Program-made: the position numbers and the translations under genes
The notes under the pieces: generated by a model
Database searches by the model: none
What the model saw: the letters and a program-made list of their open reading frames with translations, nothing else
What the model was told of the DNA's origin: nothing
Source of the DNA: an uncultured Fastidiosipila sp.
Lineage (GTDB): Bacteria > Bacillota > Clostridia > Saccharofermentanales > Fastidiosipilaceae
Reading direction: 5' to 3'
DNA: 64,000 nt
Assembly (NCBI GenBank): GCA_947253875.1
Contig: CAMYAM010000007.1
Location: 27,298-91,297 of the forward strand
Shown here: positions 1-9,620 of the stretch, piece by piece
How the letters are laid out: the number at the start of each line of letters is the position of its first letter
Position numbering within the stretch: position 1 is the first letter of the stretch

Positions 1-3000
1 CAAACAGTATATGCAATTACCTTTAGAATTACAGGTAATAGTGGAGATGACAATTATAAACTAAATATTGGTCGCATAGCCTTGTATGATGATGAAACAG
101 CTCCTGCAGCACCAAGTAATTTAGTTTTAGATAAAATTCAAATGACAAATAGTACTCAAGCAGAGGCTATAGTACATTTTAATAAAGTTGATGGTGCTAA
201 GATTTACGAAGTGTATCAAAATATTAATGGAAACTGGCAAATAATTAATGCCTCATCTTCAAACTATGTTTATCTTCCATACTTAAGCAGAGGAGAAGAT
301 GCTTTAGGTACAACATCAGACCTTAAAGTTGTTGCTGTTGGTCACAATGGTCAAAGATCTGAGGACTTAATTGAAGCTATTGATTGGGGTATGGAAGTTG
401 GAGATGCTGAAAAAGCAAAAGAAGATCCTGAAAACATTATGCCACTGGCAAGTATTTTGAAAGCTCCAGGTGGAGTTAATGCTGAGGGTGCAGCTAACAT
501 TCTTACAGGTACAATCAATAATACTTCAGATAAATGGTATAACAGAGGTCCTGCTGCGGTTGAAGTAAGATTAGATAAACCACGTACTATAGCAAGTTAT
601 GCCATAGATCATGCTGGTGCAGGTGGAGAATCAGTAGATGATGGCTTAATGAATACACCTGACTTTGATATTTATTATAAAGATATAGAAACTGGGCAAT
701 ATGTTTTGGCTCACAGTGTAAGAAAGAATTGGGATCACGTAACAAGCCATATATTTGATAAACCTATTACAGCTCAAGATTGGAAGTTAGATGTTTTAAG
801 AACAGATAATGGTAGTCCATGGGGTGGTTTGAGAATTTATAACTGGCGTATGTATGAAAAAGCTAAAACTTGGACAGACAATGTTCCGATGAATAGAGCT
901 AAAGCCGTTGCAATTAGTGAAGGTATATATAATCTAGTATTTTCAAATGGTGAACCAGGAGCTGAATTATCTGTATACAAAGACAAGAATTTGAAAGAAA
1001 AATTAGCAAGCGGAACCATAGAAGAAGACGGTACATTAACAATTAAGAGTGTTAAGGCAGCTGGTGATACAGGATTACTTTACTATATAAGCAAAGCCGA
1101 GAATAAAGAAGTAAGTAATATGCTTAATTTGAGATATTCTAATACTTCTAAACCTGTTGAGATTACTAAGATGACTTTGAACACTGATGATATGCGTAAA
1201 ATCTATAGAAAAGGTGAAAAGCTAGAACTTGATAAAGCAAGTTTAGATGTAAGTTATATAAATTATGATGGTAAAGAAACAAAAGAGACATTGCCATTAA
1301 CAAACTCACATATATCAATTACAAAATACGATGAGAATGTAGCTGGTGAGCAAATATTAGAAGTTGCATTGCAAGGTAAGTTGGCAGGTAAGATTACAGT
1401 AGAAGTTTTAACAGATGAACAAATTTCAGAGAAGCCAATAGAGAGCTTAACCTTTGTCAAAAACCCAAGAAATGTTTATTCAGTTCGAGAAGAGTTTCCA
1501 AGAGACAATAATGGTATTATACAAATTGTAAGACAAGGTGGATTAAATGACGGTACTGTTTCACTAGATGCGAAAAATGATCAAGGTAATTATATTGTAG
1601 AGATTACAGGCTACGATCCCTTGAAAGTTGGAAATCAAGAATTAAGCTTCAGAATTGAGGATAAAGAACTTAAGTATATAGTAAGAGTTAATGGAGCTAA
1701 TAAAGAATACTTGAACCAAAATATAGATAAATTAGCATCTGTTTTAGGAGAAACTTCTATTGATGAAGTGGATGAAGAAATTGTCGACAAAGCAAAGAAC
1801 ATTTTAAATGATGCTAAAAAAGTTTCTGCTGATGATTTAGCATCTCAACTATTAGTAAATGAGAACAGCCATAAAATTGAAGAAATTTACAAAGAGATTA
1901 ATTCAATAGTAGGATTCTTAAAAGATTTGCCTGAAGGTGAATGTAGTGAATTAAAACTTAACAAAGATATGTTAGTTTTGGATAATATTAGAGATTCAGG
2001 TTATTGGTCAAGTTCAAAAGATTATGTATTTGACTCTAATGATAGTACTGAGTTCATGATGCATGACTCTGGTAATAGTATTCCAGAAAACGCTACCCTT
2101 ACAGTTAATCTACCTGTAGCTATTAATATATGTGAATTGAGAATATTACAAGGAGAAAATGACAAACTAGATGAAGGAGTCATAGAGTACTCAACTGATG
2201 GTAAGGACTGGATTGAACTTGCCAAAGTTAGTGGAGAACGTGAGTATAATAATACAGATTTAGATCTTAAGATCAAAGCAATTCGTATTAGAAATACTAA
2301 AGAGAAAAATGTCTGGTGGAGAATTGCTGATATAACAATGAAGGGCTTCTATCAAAAAGATGGAAAAACATACAAAGTAAGTCCAGTTGATAATATTACA
2401 AAAACAGTGGGTGCTAGTGCAGAAGATGTATTGGCGGCATTTCCTAATAAAGTTACTGTAACTGATGGAGAAGGCGTTGAAACAACAGTTCAAGTAACTT
2501 GGAGTTTTGAGAGCGAATATAATGCTAAAGTACCAGGTAAATACACAGTTACAGCAAATGTTGAATTGCCAAATGGTAAAACTAAAGTTATTAAATCTAT
2601 GGTTATCTTAGAGCCTAAGGAAGTTGAACCAGATCCACTACCTGAGCCACAACCAGAACCTGAAACAACCATAAACGTTGCGTTGAATAAAAAAGTTCTT
2701 GCAGAAATGGGTAAAAATGACAATGGACAAGATATTACAAGTTCTGCAGATAATGAAACGGCACAATATGCATTAGATGGTGTAGCCGAAACTAAGTGGT
2801 GTCCAGGTGGTAATACAACCAAGGGATGGTTTGTAATTGATTTAGGTAAAGAATACTTGTTAGATTCAGCCAAGTTTATAAACACAAGACCATTCGAACC
2901 TGGGGCAGGAGATGAATACAATACGGCTGCTGCAAATATTGAGATTTTAGTAGCAGAGGATTACGCAGAATCAGATTTGAGTACAAGAGATTTCTTGGAT

Positions 3001-4101
3001 AATGATTCAAACTGGAAAACAATAGGATCATTCACAAATAACAAAGCAGATGAAGTTGAGTTTAAATTATTTGAAGGTTCTGAGAAAGTACCAGTAAGAT
3101 ACGTTCGTGTACATATTACAAATGCTGGCACACCGAAATGGAAAGCAGTAAGGCAAAATGAAGTTGAAATTTATGGTAATGAATATAAACCAGTAGATAA
3201 ATCAGCTCTAACTAAACTGTATAGTAGCAACGTAGACAAAGATTTAGGTGATTACACAGAAAGCAGTGTTATAGTATTTAAGCAAGCACTTAAGATTGCA
3301 AAAGATGTAATTGATGATCCTAAAGCAAATCAAGAACAAGTAAATTCTGCATTGGCAAAATTAGAGAAGGCTATTGGAGAGTTAGAGTTAGCTCCTAAAC
3401 CAGAACCAACCCCTAAACCAGAGCCAACGCCTAAACCAGAACCAACACCTAAACCAGACCCAACCCCAACTCCTAGACCAGTTGAACCAGAAGGATCTGA
3501 TCAGACTGAGCCGGAAAAAGATAAAAATAAAATTAAATATCTAATAATTAACGGAAAAGAACAGACATTTGAATTAGGATCCAAAGAAGAGCTAGTATTT
3601 AGGTCAAATGGTGAGTTTGAAAACTTCGAGAATCTATTAATTGATAATAAAATTGTAGATAAAGAAAACTATACTGCAGAAAAAGGTAGTACAATAGTTA
3701 GACTCAAATCTAAGTTTGTAAATACTCTATCTAAGGGTAATCATGATATTCAATTTGCCTTTAGCGATGGTAGATCAGAAGTAACTAAATTTAATATAGT
3801 TGCTAGAGATAAATGGGTACCGAGTGTAGAGCCAGGAAAAGGCGTACAAAAGCCTAATAATGAAGCTAAACCTGGTAACATCAAACCTAATAATGATGCT
3901 AAAGTAAATCCTGATGCAAAGGTAGAGCCTAATGGTAAATCTAATGTAAGTTCAAACACTAATACATCAACTACAACAAGCTCAAATACAATAACGGCAA
4001 CAAAAACAGGTGTTTCAGCAAATTCAGTTTATGTAGTCATGATTTTAGGTGTACTGGTACTAGCAGCTTTTGTTGCAAAGCAAAAATATATTAAGCGTTA
4101 A
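1..4101 (+). CDS. GH85-type endo-beta-N-acetylglucosaminidase, 3' part (5' end outside window)
   Basis: The frame is open from base 1, so this is the C-terminal ~1366 residues of a larger protein; the TTG at 82 is not a credible start. The first ~28 residues, and the Fn3-like and F5/8C-like modules that follow (about 100-375 and 450-855), resemble what follows the catalytic barrel in GH85 enzymes, which cut the chitobiose core of N-glycans. Next come two Ig-like modules (1150-1690), a helical stretch, a CBM32-like module (1950-2345), another Ig-like module (2365-2620), an F5/8C module (2670-3185), a FIVAR-like helical repeat (3205-3390), a Pro-rich PKPEPT repeat, one more beta module (3520-3800), a low-complexity Asn/Thr tail, and a membrane segment (4027-4077) ending in KQKYIKR. 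That end looks like a cell-wall sorting signal, but the motif reads ATKTG rather than LPxTG. The catalytic domain is not visible, so the GH85 call rests on module resemblance. Confidence 0.7.
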   Translation, partial: QTVYAITFRITGNSGDDNYKLNIGRIALYDDETAPAAPSNLVLDKIQMTNSTQAEAIVHFNKVDGAKIYEVYQNINGNWQIINASSSNYVYLPYLSRGEDALGTTSDLKVVAVGHNGQRSEDLIEAIDWGMEVGDAEKAKEDPENIMPLASILKAPGGVNAEGAANILTGTINNTSDKWYNRGPAAVEVRLDKPRTIASYAIDHAGAGGESVDDGLMNTPDFDIYYKDIETGQYVLAHSVRKNWDHVTSHIFDKPITAQDWKLDVLRTDNGSPWGGLRIYNWRMYEKAKTWTDNVPMNRAKAVAISEGIYNLVFSNGEPGAELSVYKDKNLKEKLASGTIEEDGTLTIKSVKAAGDTGLLYYISKAENKEVSNMLNLRYSNTSKPVEITKMTLNTDDMRKIYRKGEKLELDKASLDVSYINYDGKETKETLPLTNSHISITKYDENVAGEQILEVALQGKLAGKITVEVLTDEQISEKPIESLTFVKNPRNVYSVREEFPRDNNGIIQIVRQGGLNDGTVSLDAKNDQGNYIVEITGYDPLKVGNQELSFRIEDKELKYIVRVNGANKEYLNQNIDKLASVLGETSIDEVDEEIVDKAKNILNDAKKVSADDLASQLLVNENSHKIEEIYKEINSIVGFLKDLPEGECSELKLNKDMLVLDNIRDSGYWSSSKDYVFDSNDSTEFMMHDSGNSIPENATLTVNLPVAINICELRILQGENDKLDEGVIEYSTDGKDWIELAKVSGEREYNNTDLDLKIKAIRIRNTKEKNVWWRIADITMKGFYQKDGKTYKVSPVDNITKTVGASAEDVLAAFPNKVTVTDGEGVETTVQVTWSFESEYNAKVPGKYTVTANVELPNGKTKVIKSMVILEPKEVEPDPLPEPQPEPETTINVALNKKVLAEMGKNDNGQDITSSADNETAQYALDGVAETKWCPGGNTTKGWFVIDLGKEYLLDSAKFINTRPFEPGAGDEYNTAAANIEILVAEDYAESDLSTRDFLDNDSNWKTIGSFTNNKADEVEFKLFEGSEKVPVRYVRVHITNAGTPKWKAVRQNEVEIYGNEYKPVDKSALTKLYSSNVDKDLGDYTESSVIVFKQALKIAKDVIDDPKANQEQVNSALAKLEKAIGELELAPKPEPTPKPEPTPKPEPTPKPDPTPTPRPVEPEGSDQTEPEKDKNKIKYLIINGKEQTFELGSKEELVFRSNGEFENFENLLIDNKIVDKENYTAEKGSTIVRLKSKFVNTLSKGNHDIQFAFSDGRSEVTKFNIVARDKWVPSVEPGKGVQKPNNEAKPGNIKPNNDAKVNPDAKVEPNGKSNVSSNTNTSTTTSSNTITATKTGVSANSVYVVMILGVLVLAAFVAKQKYIKR
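3394..3480 (+). repeat. In-frame tandem repeat encoding PKPEPT units
   Basis: An imperfect 18-nt unit (cctaaaccagaaccaacc and variants) is repeated about four times inside the surface glycosidase gene. It encodes a proline-rich linker, a usual spacer between binding modules and the wall-anchor region. Copy number may vary between strains. Confidence 0.85.
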
Positions 4102-4137
4102 GACAATTTTATAAATAATAACAAAAATGCTTAAATT

Positions 4138-4170
4138 AACTAACGGGACTTCTGTCCCGTTAGTTTTTAT
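4138..4170 (+). terminator. Rho-independent terminator after the surface glycosidase
   Basis: A perfect 12-bp stem (4138-4149 with 4154-4165, core ctaacgggac) has a 4-nt loop and is followed by a T-rich tract (tttttattt). It lies about 36 bases after the stop codon. Confidence 0.9.
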
Positions 4171-4221
4171 TTATCAAATGGAATAATCGTAGTTAAATTA
4201 TTCTGGGATTTTTAATTTACT

Positions 4222-4473
4222 TTATTTTTCTTCTTCTATTTTGTTTTTTGAATAAATATCATCAGCAATATATTCAGCTTTAAGACTGATGTCAAAAAGG
4301 GTCTCTAAAAGAGTAATGAAGTAGTCAATAACTACGTAGGCAAGTCCAGTTGATATAGCAGTAGTAAACGAAATCCAAAACTCTCCTTTGAAAAGAAAGA
4401 ATATTGTAATTATTATTCCAATGCCTAAAAATATAAATTTAATTGCTGTATAAAAGTTTAATTTATCTTCCAT
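4222..4473 (-). CDS. Small two-helix membrane protein of unknown function
   Basis: I do not recognise this 83-residue protein. It has two hydrophobic segments (about residues 11-28 and 32-55) and a charged C-terminal tail ending IEEEK. The ATG at 4473 is preceded on the minus strand by GGGAGGTAATTTTC, a good ribosome binding site at normal spacing, which supports translation. It stands alone: the convergent glycosidase gene ends on one side and the divergent MFS gene starts on the other. Confidence 0.65.
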   Translation of the reverse strand: MEDKLNFYTAIKFIFLGIGIIITIFFLFKGEFWISFTTAISTGLAYVVIDYFITLLETLFDISLKAEYIADDIYSKNKIEEEK

Positions 4474-4679
4474 GAAAATTACCTCCCATTAATTTTTTGT
4501 TTTATTATATCAAATATAGAAGAATGGTAAAGAAGTAATAACCATGCTTGATATGCTACACATAAGGAATATTTTTTACTTAAGGTAATATCTTTAAAAG
4601 TTTATAATATAGAGCTTATTGTTTAATTCATTTTAGCTATAATTATTTAGTATTTATTATTAGAACTGAGGGAGTTGGC

Positions 4680-6044
4680 ATGACAAATACAAATAAAGAA
4701 GGAAGATTCCACTATGCGTGGGTAATACTTATTGTTGCTACATTAGTCTTAGGAGTATATGTGCCAATAGTAAATTCTCTTTCAAATACCTGGCAGCTTG
4801 CAGTCACAAATGATTTAGGGTTTTCTCGAACTAAATTTTCTTTTAACACTACGATTACTCAAGCAGTCGGAATATTTTTGGGCCCAGTTGTTTCTTATTT
4901 TTTGACGAAATATAATTTTAAACGTATTTGGAGGATTACAGCTTTAATATTTGCTGGAGCTGTATTTGGATATTCCATGGCTCAAAACGAATATCATTTC
5001 TATATATTAGCATTCTTTGTAGGTTTTGCTTATATAACCACAGCACAGATTCCTATGATGATGCTGATAAATAATTGGTTTAATGAGAAAAGAGGTCTTG
5101 CAACTTCTATTGCAGTGTCAGGTATTTCTGCAGGTGGAGCACTTTTAAGTCCAATGATTAGTGCACTAATTAAAAATTTTGGCTGGAGAAGTTCTTATCG
5201 CATATATTCGCTAATAATTTTAGTAATTGCAGTTCTAGCAGGCTACTTCTTTATACATCTGAAACCTGAGAATTTAGGTCTTAAACCATATGGATATAGA
5301 CCTGAAGATATTGATGAAGATAGTAACGAAGATAATAATGACACTTCTAAAGATCATAAAGAAATGTATCTTGATAAAGTCAATGAAGTTGCAGCTCAAG
5401 CAGAAATTGAAACTGAAGCCAGTAAAGAAAAAATGAAATCATTAAATGTAGGGCTCTCAATATCTGCATCATTAACAACTGTTTTCTTTATTTCTTTATT
5501 ATTAGGATCTGTTATGAACGGTTTAGCAAATGGTGCAACTTTACAGTTCCCACCAGCATTACAAGATGCAGCTGGTGTAGGTACTGCAGGTAAGGTTGTT
5601 GCATTGTATTTGCTTTTGGGTGTATTTGGTAAGCTTTTAATAGGTAGAATTGCTGATAAATATGGCATATCTATAGCCCTGGCATTGAGTTCAGCTGCGT
5701 TAGCACTTAGTTTTGTTTGTATGTTATTTGCAGATAAGACCTGGGGAGCCTGGGCTGTTGCTGTTGTTTTTGGTTTAGGTTTAGCTATAGGGACAGTAGT
5801 TCCACCATTAATAACTTCAACAATTTTTGATAAAAATATGTACGGAGAAGCTTATGGTTTCGTTCAGTCAGCTATGCAGGTTGGTGCTGCTTTTGGGCCG
5901 TTATTAGTTTCTGTAATTTATGATTATAGTGGTACTTACTCCTGGGCCTGGATAATTAATATTATTTTTAGCATATTAACAGGAATATTATGGATATTGG
6001 CACACAAACAGGCAAAGCTTTACGCTAATAAAGTTGAGAAATAG
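4680..6044 (+). CDS. MFS transporter, 12 transmembrane segments
   Basis: The 454-residue protein has two blocks of six hydrophobic segments, typical of the major facilitator superfamily. An acidic cytoplasmic loop lies between them (about residues 205-255, rich in D, E and K). The N-terminal HYAWVILIVA start and the overall layout resemble the OFA/monocarboxylate-like branch, but the substrate cannot be read from sequence. The start follows gagggagttggc. The M20 peptidase gene starts 30 bases downstream, so the pair is probably one operon: the transporter could bring in, or expel, a small acylated amino acid or peptide handled by the peptidase. That link is inference. Confidence 0.85.
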   Translation: MTNTNKEGRFHYAWVILIVATLVLGVYVPIVNSLSNTWQLAVTNDLGFSRTKFSFNTTITQAVGIFLGPVVSYFLTKYNFKRIWRITALIFAGAVFGYSMAQNEYHFYILAFFVGFAYITTAQIPMMMLINNWFNEKRGLATSIAVSGISAGGALLSPMISALIKNFGWRSSYRIYSLIILVIAVLAGYFFIHLKPENLGLKPYGYRPEDIDEDSNEDNNDTSKDHKEMYLDKVNEVAAQAEIETEASKEKMKSLNVGLSISASLTTVFFISLLLGSVMNGLANGATLQFPPALQDAAGVGTAGKVVALYLLLGVFGKLLIGRIADKYGISIALALSSAALALSFVCMLFADKTWGAWAVAVVFGLGLAIGTVVPPLITSTIFDKNMYGEAYGFVQSAMQVGAAFGPLLVSVIYDYSGTYSWAWIINIIFSILTGILWILAHKQAKLYANKVEK

Positions 6045-6074
6045 GAGAGATGTTAGAAGTAGGAGAGATGAGTT

Positions 6075-7253
6075 ATGAATAAATATATGAGAATATTGGA
6101 AGACTTAATAAAAATAGAATCTGTAAATAATTATGAAGAGCTAGTTGCTGATTACATCTTAGATTTGTTTAAAGATTATGAGAATGTTGAGACTGAGACT
6201 GTAGTATCGTATCCAGGAAGAAATAATATTATTGTTAAGGTTAAGGGCAAAACTGCTGCTGAAGATAGTAAAATCTTTGCGTTTTCTGGACATTTAGATG
6301 TAGTAGCTCCAGGTGAAGGTTGGACTCACGGACCTTTCTCTGCGGAAGTAATTGATAATAAAATGTATGGCAGAGGAACTGCAGATATGAAAGCTGGTGT
6401 TGCAGCAAGTTTATGTGCAATTTTAGATATTATTGAATCAGGTCAAGACTTTCCTGGTGAAATTTGGTTCTTAGGAACAGTTGGTGAAGAAGTGGGTATG
6501 CAGGGCGCCTTGGACCTTGTTGAAGGCGGATATTTGGATGACGTTGATGCAATTATAATTCCGGAACCAACAAAAAGAGATGATGAAAATCAAGCAATTT
6601 TCGCCTCTAAAGGTTCAATAATGTACACAATTTCTGCTCAAGGCAAGGCGGCTCACTCATCAATGCCAGAACTTGGTATAAATGCAATTATGACAGCAGT
6701 AGATTATATTGATAAAGTGCAAGAACAATTTGATGAAGTTACAGCTGATCCTAACTATCAGAACAAAAATCTAGGCTCAACCATCAATGTGTTCTCTATG
6801 ATTGAAGGAGGGATTCAAGTTAATTCAGTTCCTGATAAACTTGTTTTAAAAGGGAATACTCGTACAGTTCCTGAATTTGGGTCTAAAGAAGCAATTAAAA
6901 TTTTTGAAGATGCGATTAAAGCAAATAATATGGATGATAGCAAGGCGAAGTTAAGTATTGAGTATGATCAACTATTAGATCCAGCAGAAGCTCAAAAAGA
7001 TAATGAACTTATTCGCTCACTTATTGCAGCTGCACCTAATAAAAATGTTCAGGTTAGACCATTAATTGGTACATGCGAGTTATCAAGATATATAAATATT
7101 TCTGAAAAAATACAATTGGTAGTGTATGGACCTGGACTTACAAAAAATGCCCATATTGTAGATGAGTACGTTGAGTTGGATGAATATTTTGACACTATTG
7201 AGATATTTAAGAAATTGGCTTTGAATTTTTTGAGAGGTGAGAGTTGTAAATAA
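6075..7253 (+). CDS. M20 family metallopeptidase (ArgE/DapE-type deacylase)
   Basis: This 392-residue cytoplasmic enzyme has the M20 metal-site pattern: GHLDVV with H73 and D75, GRGTADMKAG with D104, GEEVG with the catalytic/metal Glu pair, PEPT, and a C-terminal AHIVDE histidine. Such enzymes hydrolyse N-acyl amino acids or dipeptides using one or two zinc ions. The dimerisation domain sits between the two catalytic halves (about residues 180-295). The ribosome-binding region is duplicated (aggagagatg occurs twice at about 6045-6070). The ATG at 6068 is out of frame and stops at once, so 6075 is the start. ArgE, DapE or a generic dipeptidase cannot be told apart here. Confidence 0.88.
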   Translation: MNKYMRILEDLIKIESVNNYEELVADYILDLFKDYENVETETVVSYPGRNNIIVKVKGKTAAEDSKIFAFSGHLDVVAPGEGWTHGPFSAEVIDNKMYGRGTADMKAGVAASLCAILDIIESGQDFPGEIWFLGTVGEEVGMQGALDLVEGGYLDDVDAIIIPEPTKRDDENQAIFASKGSIMYTISAQGKAAHSSMPELGINAIMTAVDYIDKVQEQFDEVTADPNYQNKNLGSTINVFSMIEGGIQVNSVPDKLVLKGNTRTVPEFGSKEAIKIFEDAIKANNMDDSKAKLSIEYDQLLDPAEAQKDNELIRSLIAAAPNKNVQVRPLIGTCELSRYINISEKIQLVVYGPGLTKNAHIVDEYVELDEYFDTIEIFKKLALNFLRGESCK

Positions 7254-7320
7254 TCTACTTTTTATGGAGTCATTGATTAATAATTAAAAAACACTCTAAA
7301 AATTTAGGAATTAAAAATGA

Positions 7321-7352
7321 GAAGTCACTACTAGCTAGTAGTGACTTCTTTT
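7321..7352. terminator. Bidirectional terminator between convergent genes
   Basis: A perfect 12-bp stem (gaagtcactact, 7321-7332, with 7337-7348) has an AGCT loop. It is followed by TTTT on the plus strand and lies just before the stop of the minus-strand DUF4298 gene, so it can serve both directions. Confidence 0.85.
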
Positions 7353-7359
7353 ATAAATT

Positions 7360-7671
7360 TTAGCCGTTCTTAACAGCTTCTGTACCTAATTCAAGCATTC
7401 TTATTGCAGTATTTAGTTGCTCTCCTATTAAGTCAAATGCTGCATCTTCACTTAATACAGCTCTTGTCATATCTTCAGGAAGTTCACCTGCTACATCTGC
7501 GTCATAATCATCAAACCAAGCTTGACTTGAATAATAATCACTTAATTCTTGATATTCCTTATTACTTTCTTCATATTCATCAAGAGCTGCGTTTAATTTT
7601 TCTAAAACAGCAGTGTGCTTCTCTAATATGCTATCCATTTTTTTGATTCGTTTAATTCTTTCTTCGTTCAT
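7360..7671 (-). CDS. DUF4298 family protein
   Basis: The 103-residue protein starts MNEERIKRIKKMD and is largely helical: a coiled-coil-like N-terminal half, then the conserved-looking YYSSQAWFDDYDADVAGELPED segment. This matches the DUF4298 family, small cytoplasmic proteins of unknown function in Bacillota. A longer reading from 7788 exists, but its first 39 residues look like untranslated leader. The ATG at 7671 has an AGAAGG-like ribosome binding site upstream and starts the conserved part. Confidence 0.8.
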   Translation of the reverse strand: MNEERIKRIKKMDSILEKHTAVLEKLNAALDEYEESNKEYQELSDYYSSQAWFDDYDADVAGELPEDMTRAVLSEDAAFDLIGEQLNTAIRMLELGTEAVKNG

Positions 7672-7938
7672 AATAAGCCTTCTTTCTTCGAAACATCCTA
7701 ATTCTATGGAGGTTTTGTACTTATTATGATACAAGAGCTCAAATAAAACAAGATTAGTGTAAATTATTGTTGTCGGCATAATGCACAATAAATTTGAGCT
7801 GAAATTGTCTAAATGCAGAAAAGTAAAAGTTTAACTGCCAATAATTTGAAAGTTTTTGTTGGGGGGCGTACAATTTAAACAATCGATTTATACAAAAAAG
7901 CAAAATAAATCGGTAATTTTGAGGGAGGGTTTTACAAA
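7672..7938. promoter_or_regulatory. Divergent intergenic region with inverted repeats, ABC operon leader
   Basis: This 267-bp gap holds the promoters of the DUF4298 gene (minus) and the first ABC importer (plus). Visible structure: a 9-bp inverted repeat (agctcaaat at 7736-7744, atttgagct at 7792-7800), a G-run (ggggggc at about 7861), and a hairpin in the probable leader (cgattta 7884-7890 with taaatcg 7906-7912). The SBP ribosome binding site is gagggaggg at about 7921. I cannot place a convincing -35/-10 pair. Confidence 0.4.
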
Positions 7939-9528
7939 ATGTCAAAAATCAGAAAAGCTACAACGTTGACTTTATCCTTACTGCTAATGCTAAACGCTGT
8001 TGCTTGCTCTAATAACAATAATAGTAAGCAAGAAGTAACAGCAAGCACTGAAAAGGTAAAAGTTGACACAAACAATAATATTTTTTCTGCTGATCTTGAT
8101 GATTACAAGGGCAGTGGAGAAACTTTATCAATGTATACCGTTGGTGGCGCACCAGAAGACCATGATAAAGTTTTCGCAGAGGTTAATAAATATCTGAAAG
8201 AACATTTAAATGTAAATATTAATCTTACATATTTCTCTTGGGGTGAATATGGAACCAACATGAATACAAAAATCAATGGTGGTGAGTACTACGATATGAC
8301 TTGGGGACCAGATCTAGTTGGTGTTAATGAATTTGCCAGAGATGGTTTGTTCTATGACGTATCTAAACTTTTGCCTGCAGCACCTAATTTGAAGGCCCTG
8401 ATTCCGGACACTGTCTGGAAAGGCGTAACTTTGGTTGATGGAAGCATATTCGGTGTGCCAACATATAAAGACTCATCAGCTACACAATATTGGATTTATG
8501 ATAAAGAATACCTTTCAAAATCTGGTATGGATGAAAAGACAGTCCAAAATGTAAAAACTTTAGAAGATCTAGATCCAATTGTAGAAGAAATGAAAAAGAA
8601 AAATCCAGATACTAATCCTATGCTAATGACAAGTGCAGGTATCCAGAACTTAAATTATGACTATGAGCTTGTTGCTGGTCCTGGTCCTGTAGCTGTAAAA
8701 TTTGGAACAACAGAAGTAGTAAACCTCTTTAAACAAGATGAAGTTAAGAGAAGATTTGAGTTACTTCATAAGTGGTATTCAAAAGAAATAATTAACCAAG
8801 ATTTCGTACCATTTGGTGAATTAGATAACTCACAATTACACATCTGGGCAGCTCAAGGTTATCCTGGTGTTGGTGTTCAATGGGAGAGAAACCACAATGC
8901 TCCAATAGTTTCAGTACCAAGGTTAGGACCTATGTTTACAACAACAACAATTCAAGGTTCATATTGGACAATTAATGCTGCGGCAAAATATCCAGTTGAT
9001 GCAATTAAAGTATTGGAAAGAATTAACGTAGATCCATATCTAAGAAACTTAATGGCATATGGTATTGAAGGTGAACACTACAAATTTGTTGATAAAGAGA
9101 AGAATATTATTGTCAAGACTGATAATGGTAAGTATGATCCACTAATTTATCAACAAGGACAGTTTATGAACCTTTACACAGTTGCTCCTCAAGTAACAGA
9201 GGCAAATGCAAAAGATTATCCTAATTTAAAAATTGGTGATCCAATCATGGAGCTTGCTAATCCAAATCAATGGCAAGAAGTCCACGAAGTTAATAAGAAA
9301 GCAGAAGTTTCTAAGTTGTTGGGATTCATTTTTGATCCAAGTAATGTAGAAACCGAGATTTCAGCATTAGGTAACGTTACATCTAAGTACTTTGAACCAT
9401 TACACACAGGTAAGGGTAATACAGACGAGATATTGCCAAAGATGTTGCAAGAGATGGAACAAATTGGAATTGATAAAGTAATAAAAGAAGCTCAAAAGCA
9501 AATTGATGAATTTCTTGCAAAAAAATAA
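7939..9528 (+). CDS. ABC importer substrate-binding lipoprotein (LplA-like)
   Basis: The 529-residue precursor has an n-region with Arg/Lys, a hydrophobic core and a lipobox ending at Cys23 (AVAC), so it is a membrane-anchored extracellular lipoprotein. Size and the two following permease types match the LplA/family 1 binding proteins of carbohydrate importers. The mature part starts with an Asn/Lys-rich linker, then two lobes; the motif YYDMTWGPDLVGVNEFARDG is typical of the first lobe. A G-rich site (gagggaggg) precedes the ATG. A hairpin separates it from the permease genes, which would favour high expression of this subunit. The ligand is unknown, probably an oligosaccharide. Confidence 0.87.
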   Translation: MSKIRKATTLTLSLLLMLNAVACSNNNNSKQEVTASTEKVKVDTNNNIFSADLDDYKGSGETLSMYTVGGAPEDHDKVFAEVNKYLKEHLNVNINLTYFSWGEYGTNMNTKINGGEYYDMTWGPDLVGVNEFARDGLFYDVSKLLPAAPNLKALIPDTVWKGVTLVDGSIFGVPTYKDSSATQYWIYDKEYLSKSGMDEKTVQNVKTLEDLDPIVEEMKKKNPDTNPMLMTSAGIQNLNYDYELVAGPGPVAVKFGTTEVVNLFKQDEVKRRFELLHKWYSKEIINQDFVPFGELDNSQLHIWAAQGYPGVGVQWERNHNAPIVSVPRLGPMFTTTTIQGSYWTINAAAKYPVDAIKVLERINVDPYLRNLMAYGIEGEHYKFVDKEKNIIVKTDNGKYDPLIYQQGQFMNLYTVAPQVTEANAKDYPNLKIGDPIMELANPNQWQEVHEVNKKAEVSKLLGFIFDPSNVETEISALGNVTSKYFEPLHTGKGNTDEILPKMLQEMEQIGIDKVIKEAQKQIDEFLAKK

Positions 9529-9552
9529 TAAGAAATAATCGAATATAAATTT

Positions 9553-9597
9553 GACTAGCCTTGTAGAGTAGTTATTTGAAATACAGGGCTAGTGTTA
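9553..9597 (+). terminator. Intercistronic hairpin (attenuator or mRNA end protector)
   Basis: The arms gactagccttgta (about 9553-9565) and tacagggctagt (about 9582-9593) pair over 12 bp with one G-T wobble, followed by gttaattt. The weak T-tract suggests partial termination or 3'-end protection of the binding-protein message rather than a full stop. Confidence 0.6.
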
Positions 9598-9620
9598 ATT
9601 TAAATGTGCGGGAGATATAA

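Noticed and set aside
2490..2921. Long minus-strand open frame opposite the surface glycosidase
   Set aside because: No ribosome site and low-complexity Ser/Gly runs mirror the Pro/Glu codons on the plus strand; the plus-strand protein has clear domains.
3394..3480. Regular 18-nt repeats considered as a CRISPR array
   Set aside because: No unique spacers; the units are in frame and encode a PKPEPT linker.
7754..7945. Minus-strand frame in the ABC operon leader
   Set aside because: Aromatic-rich, no family resemblance, no ribosome site, and it covers the promoter/leader region of the importer.
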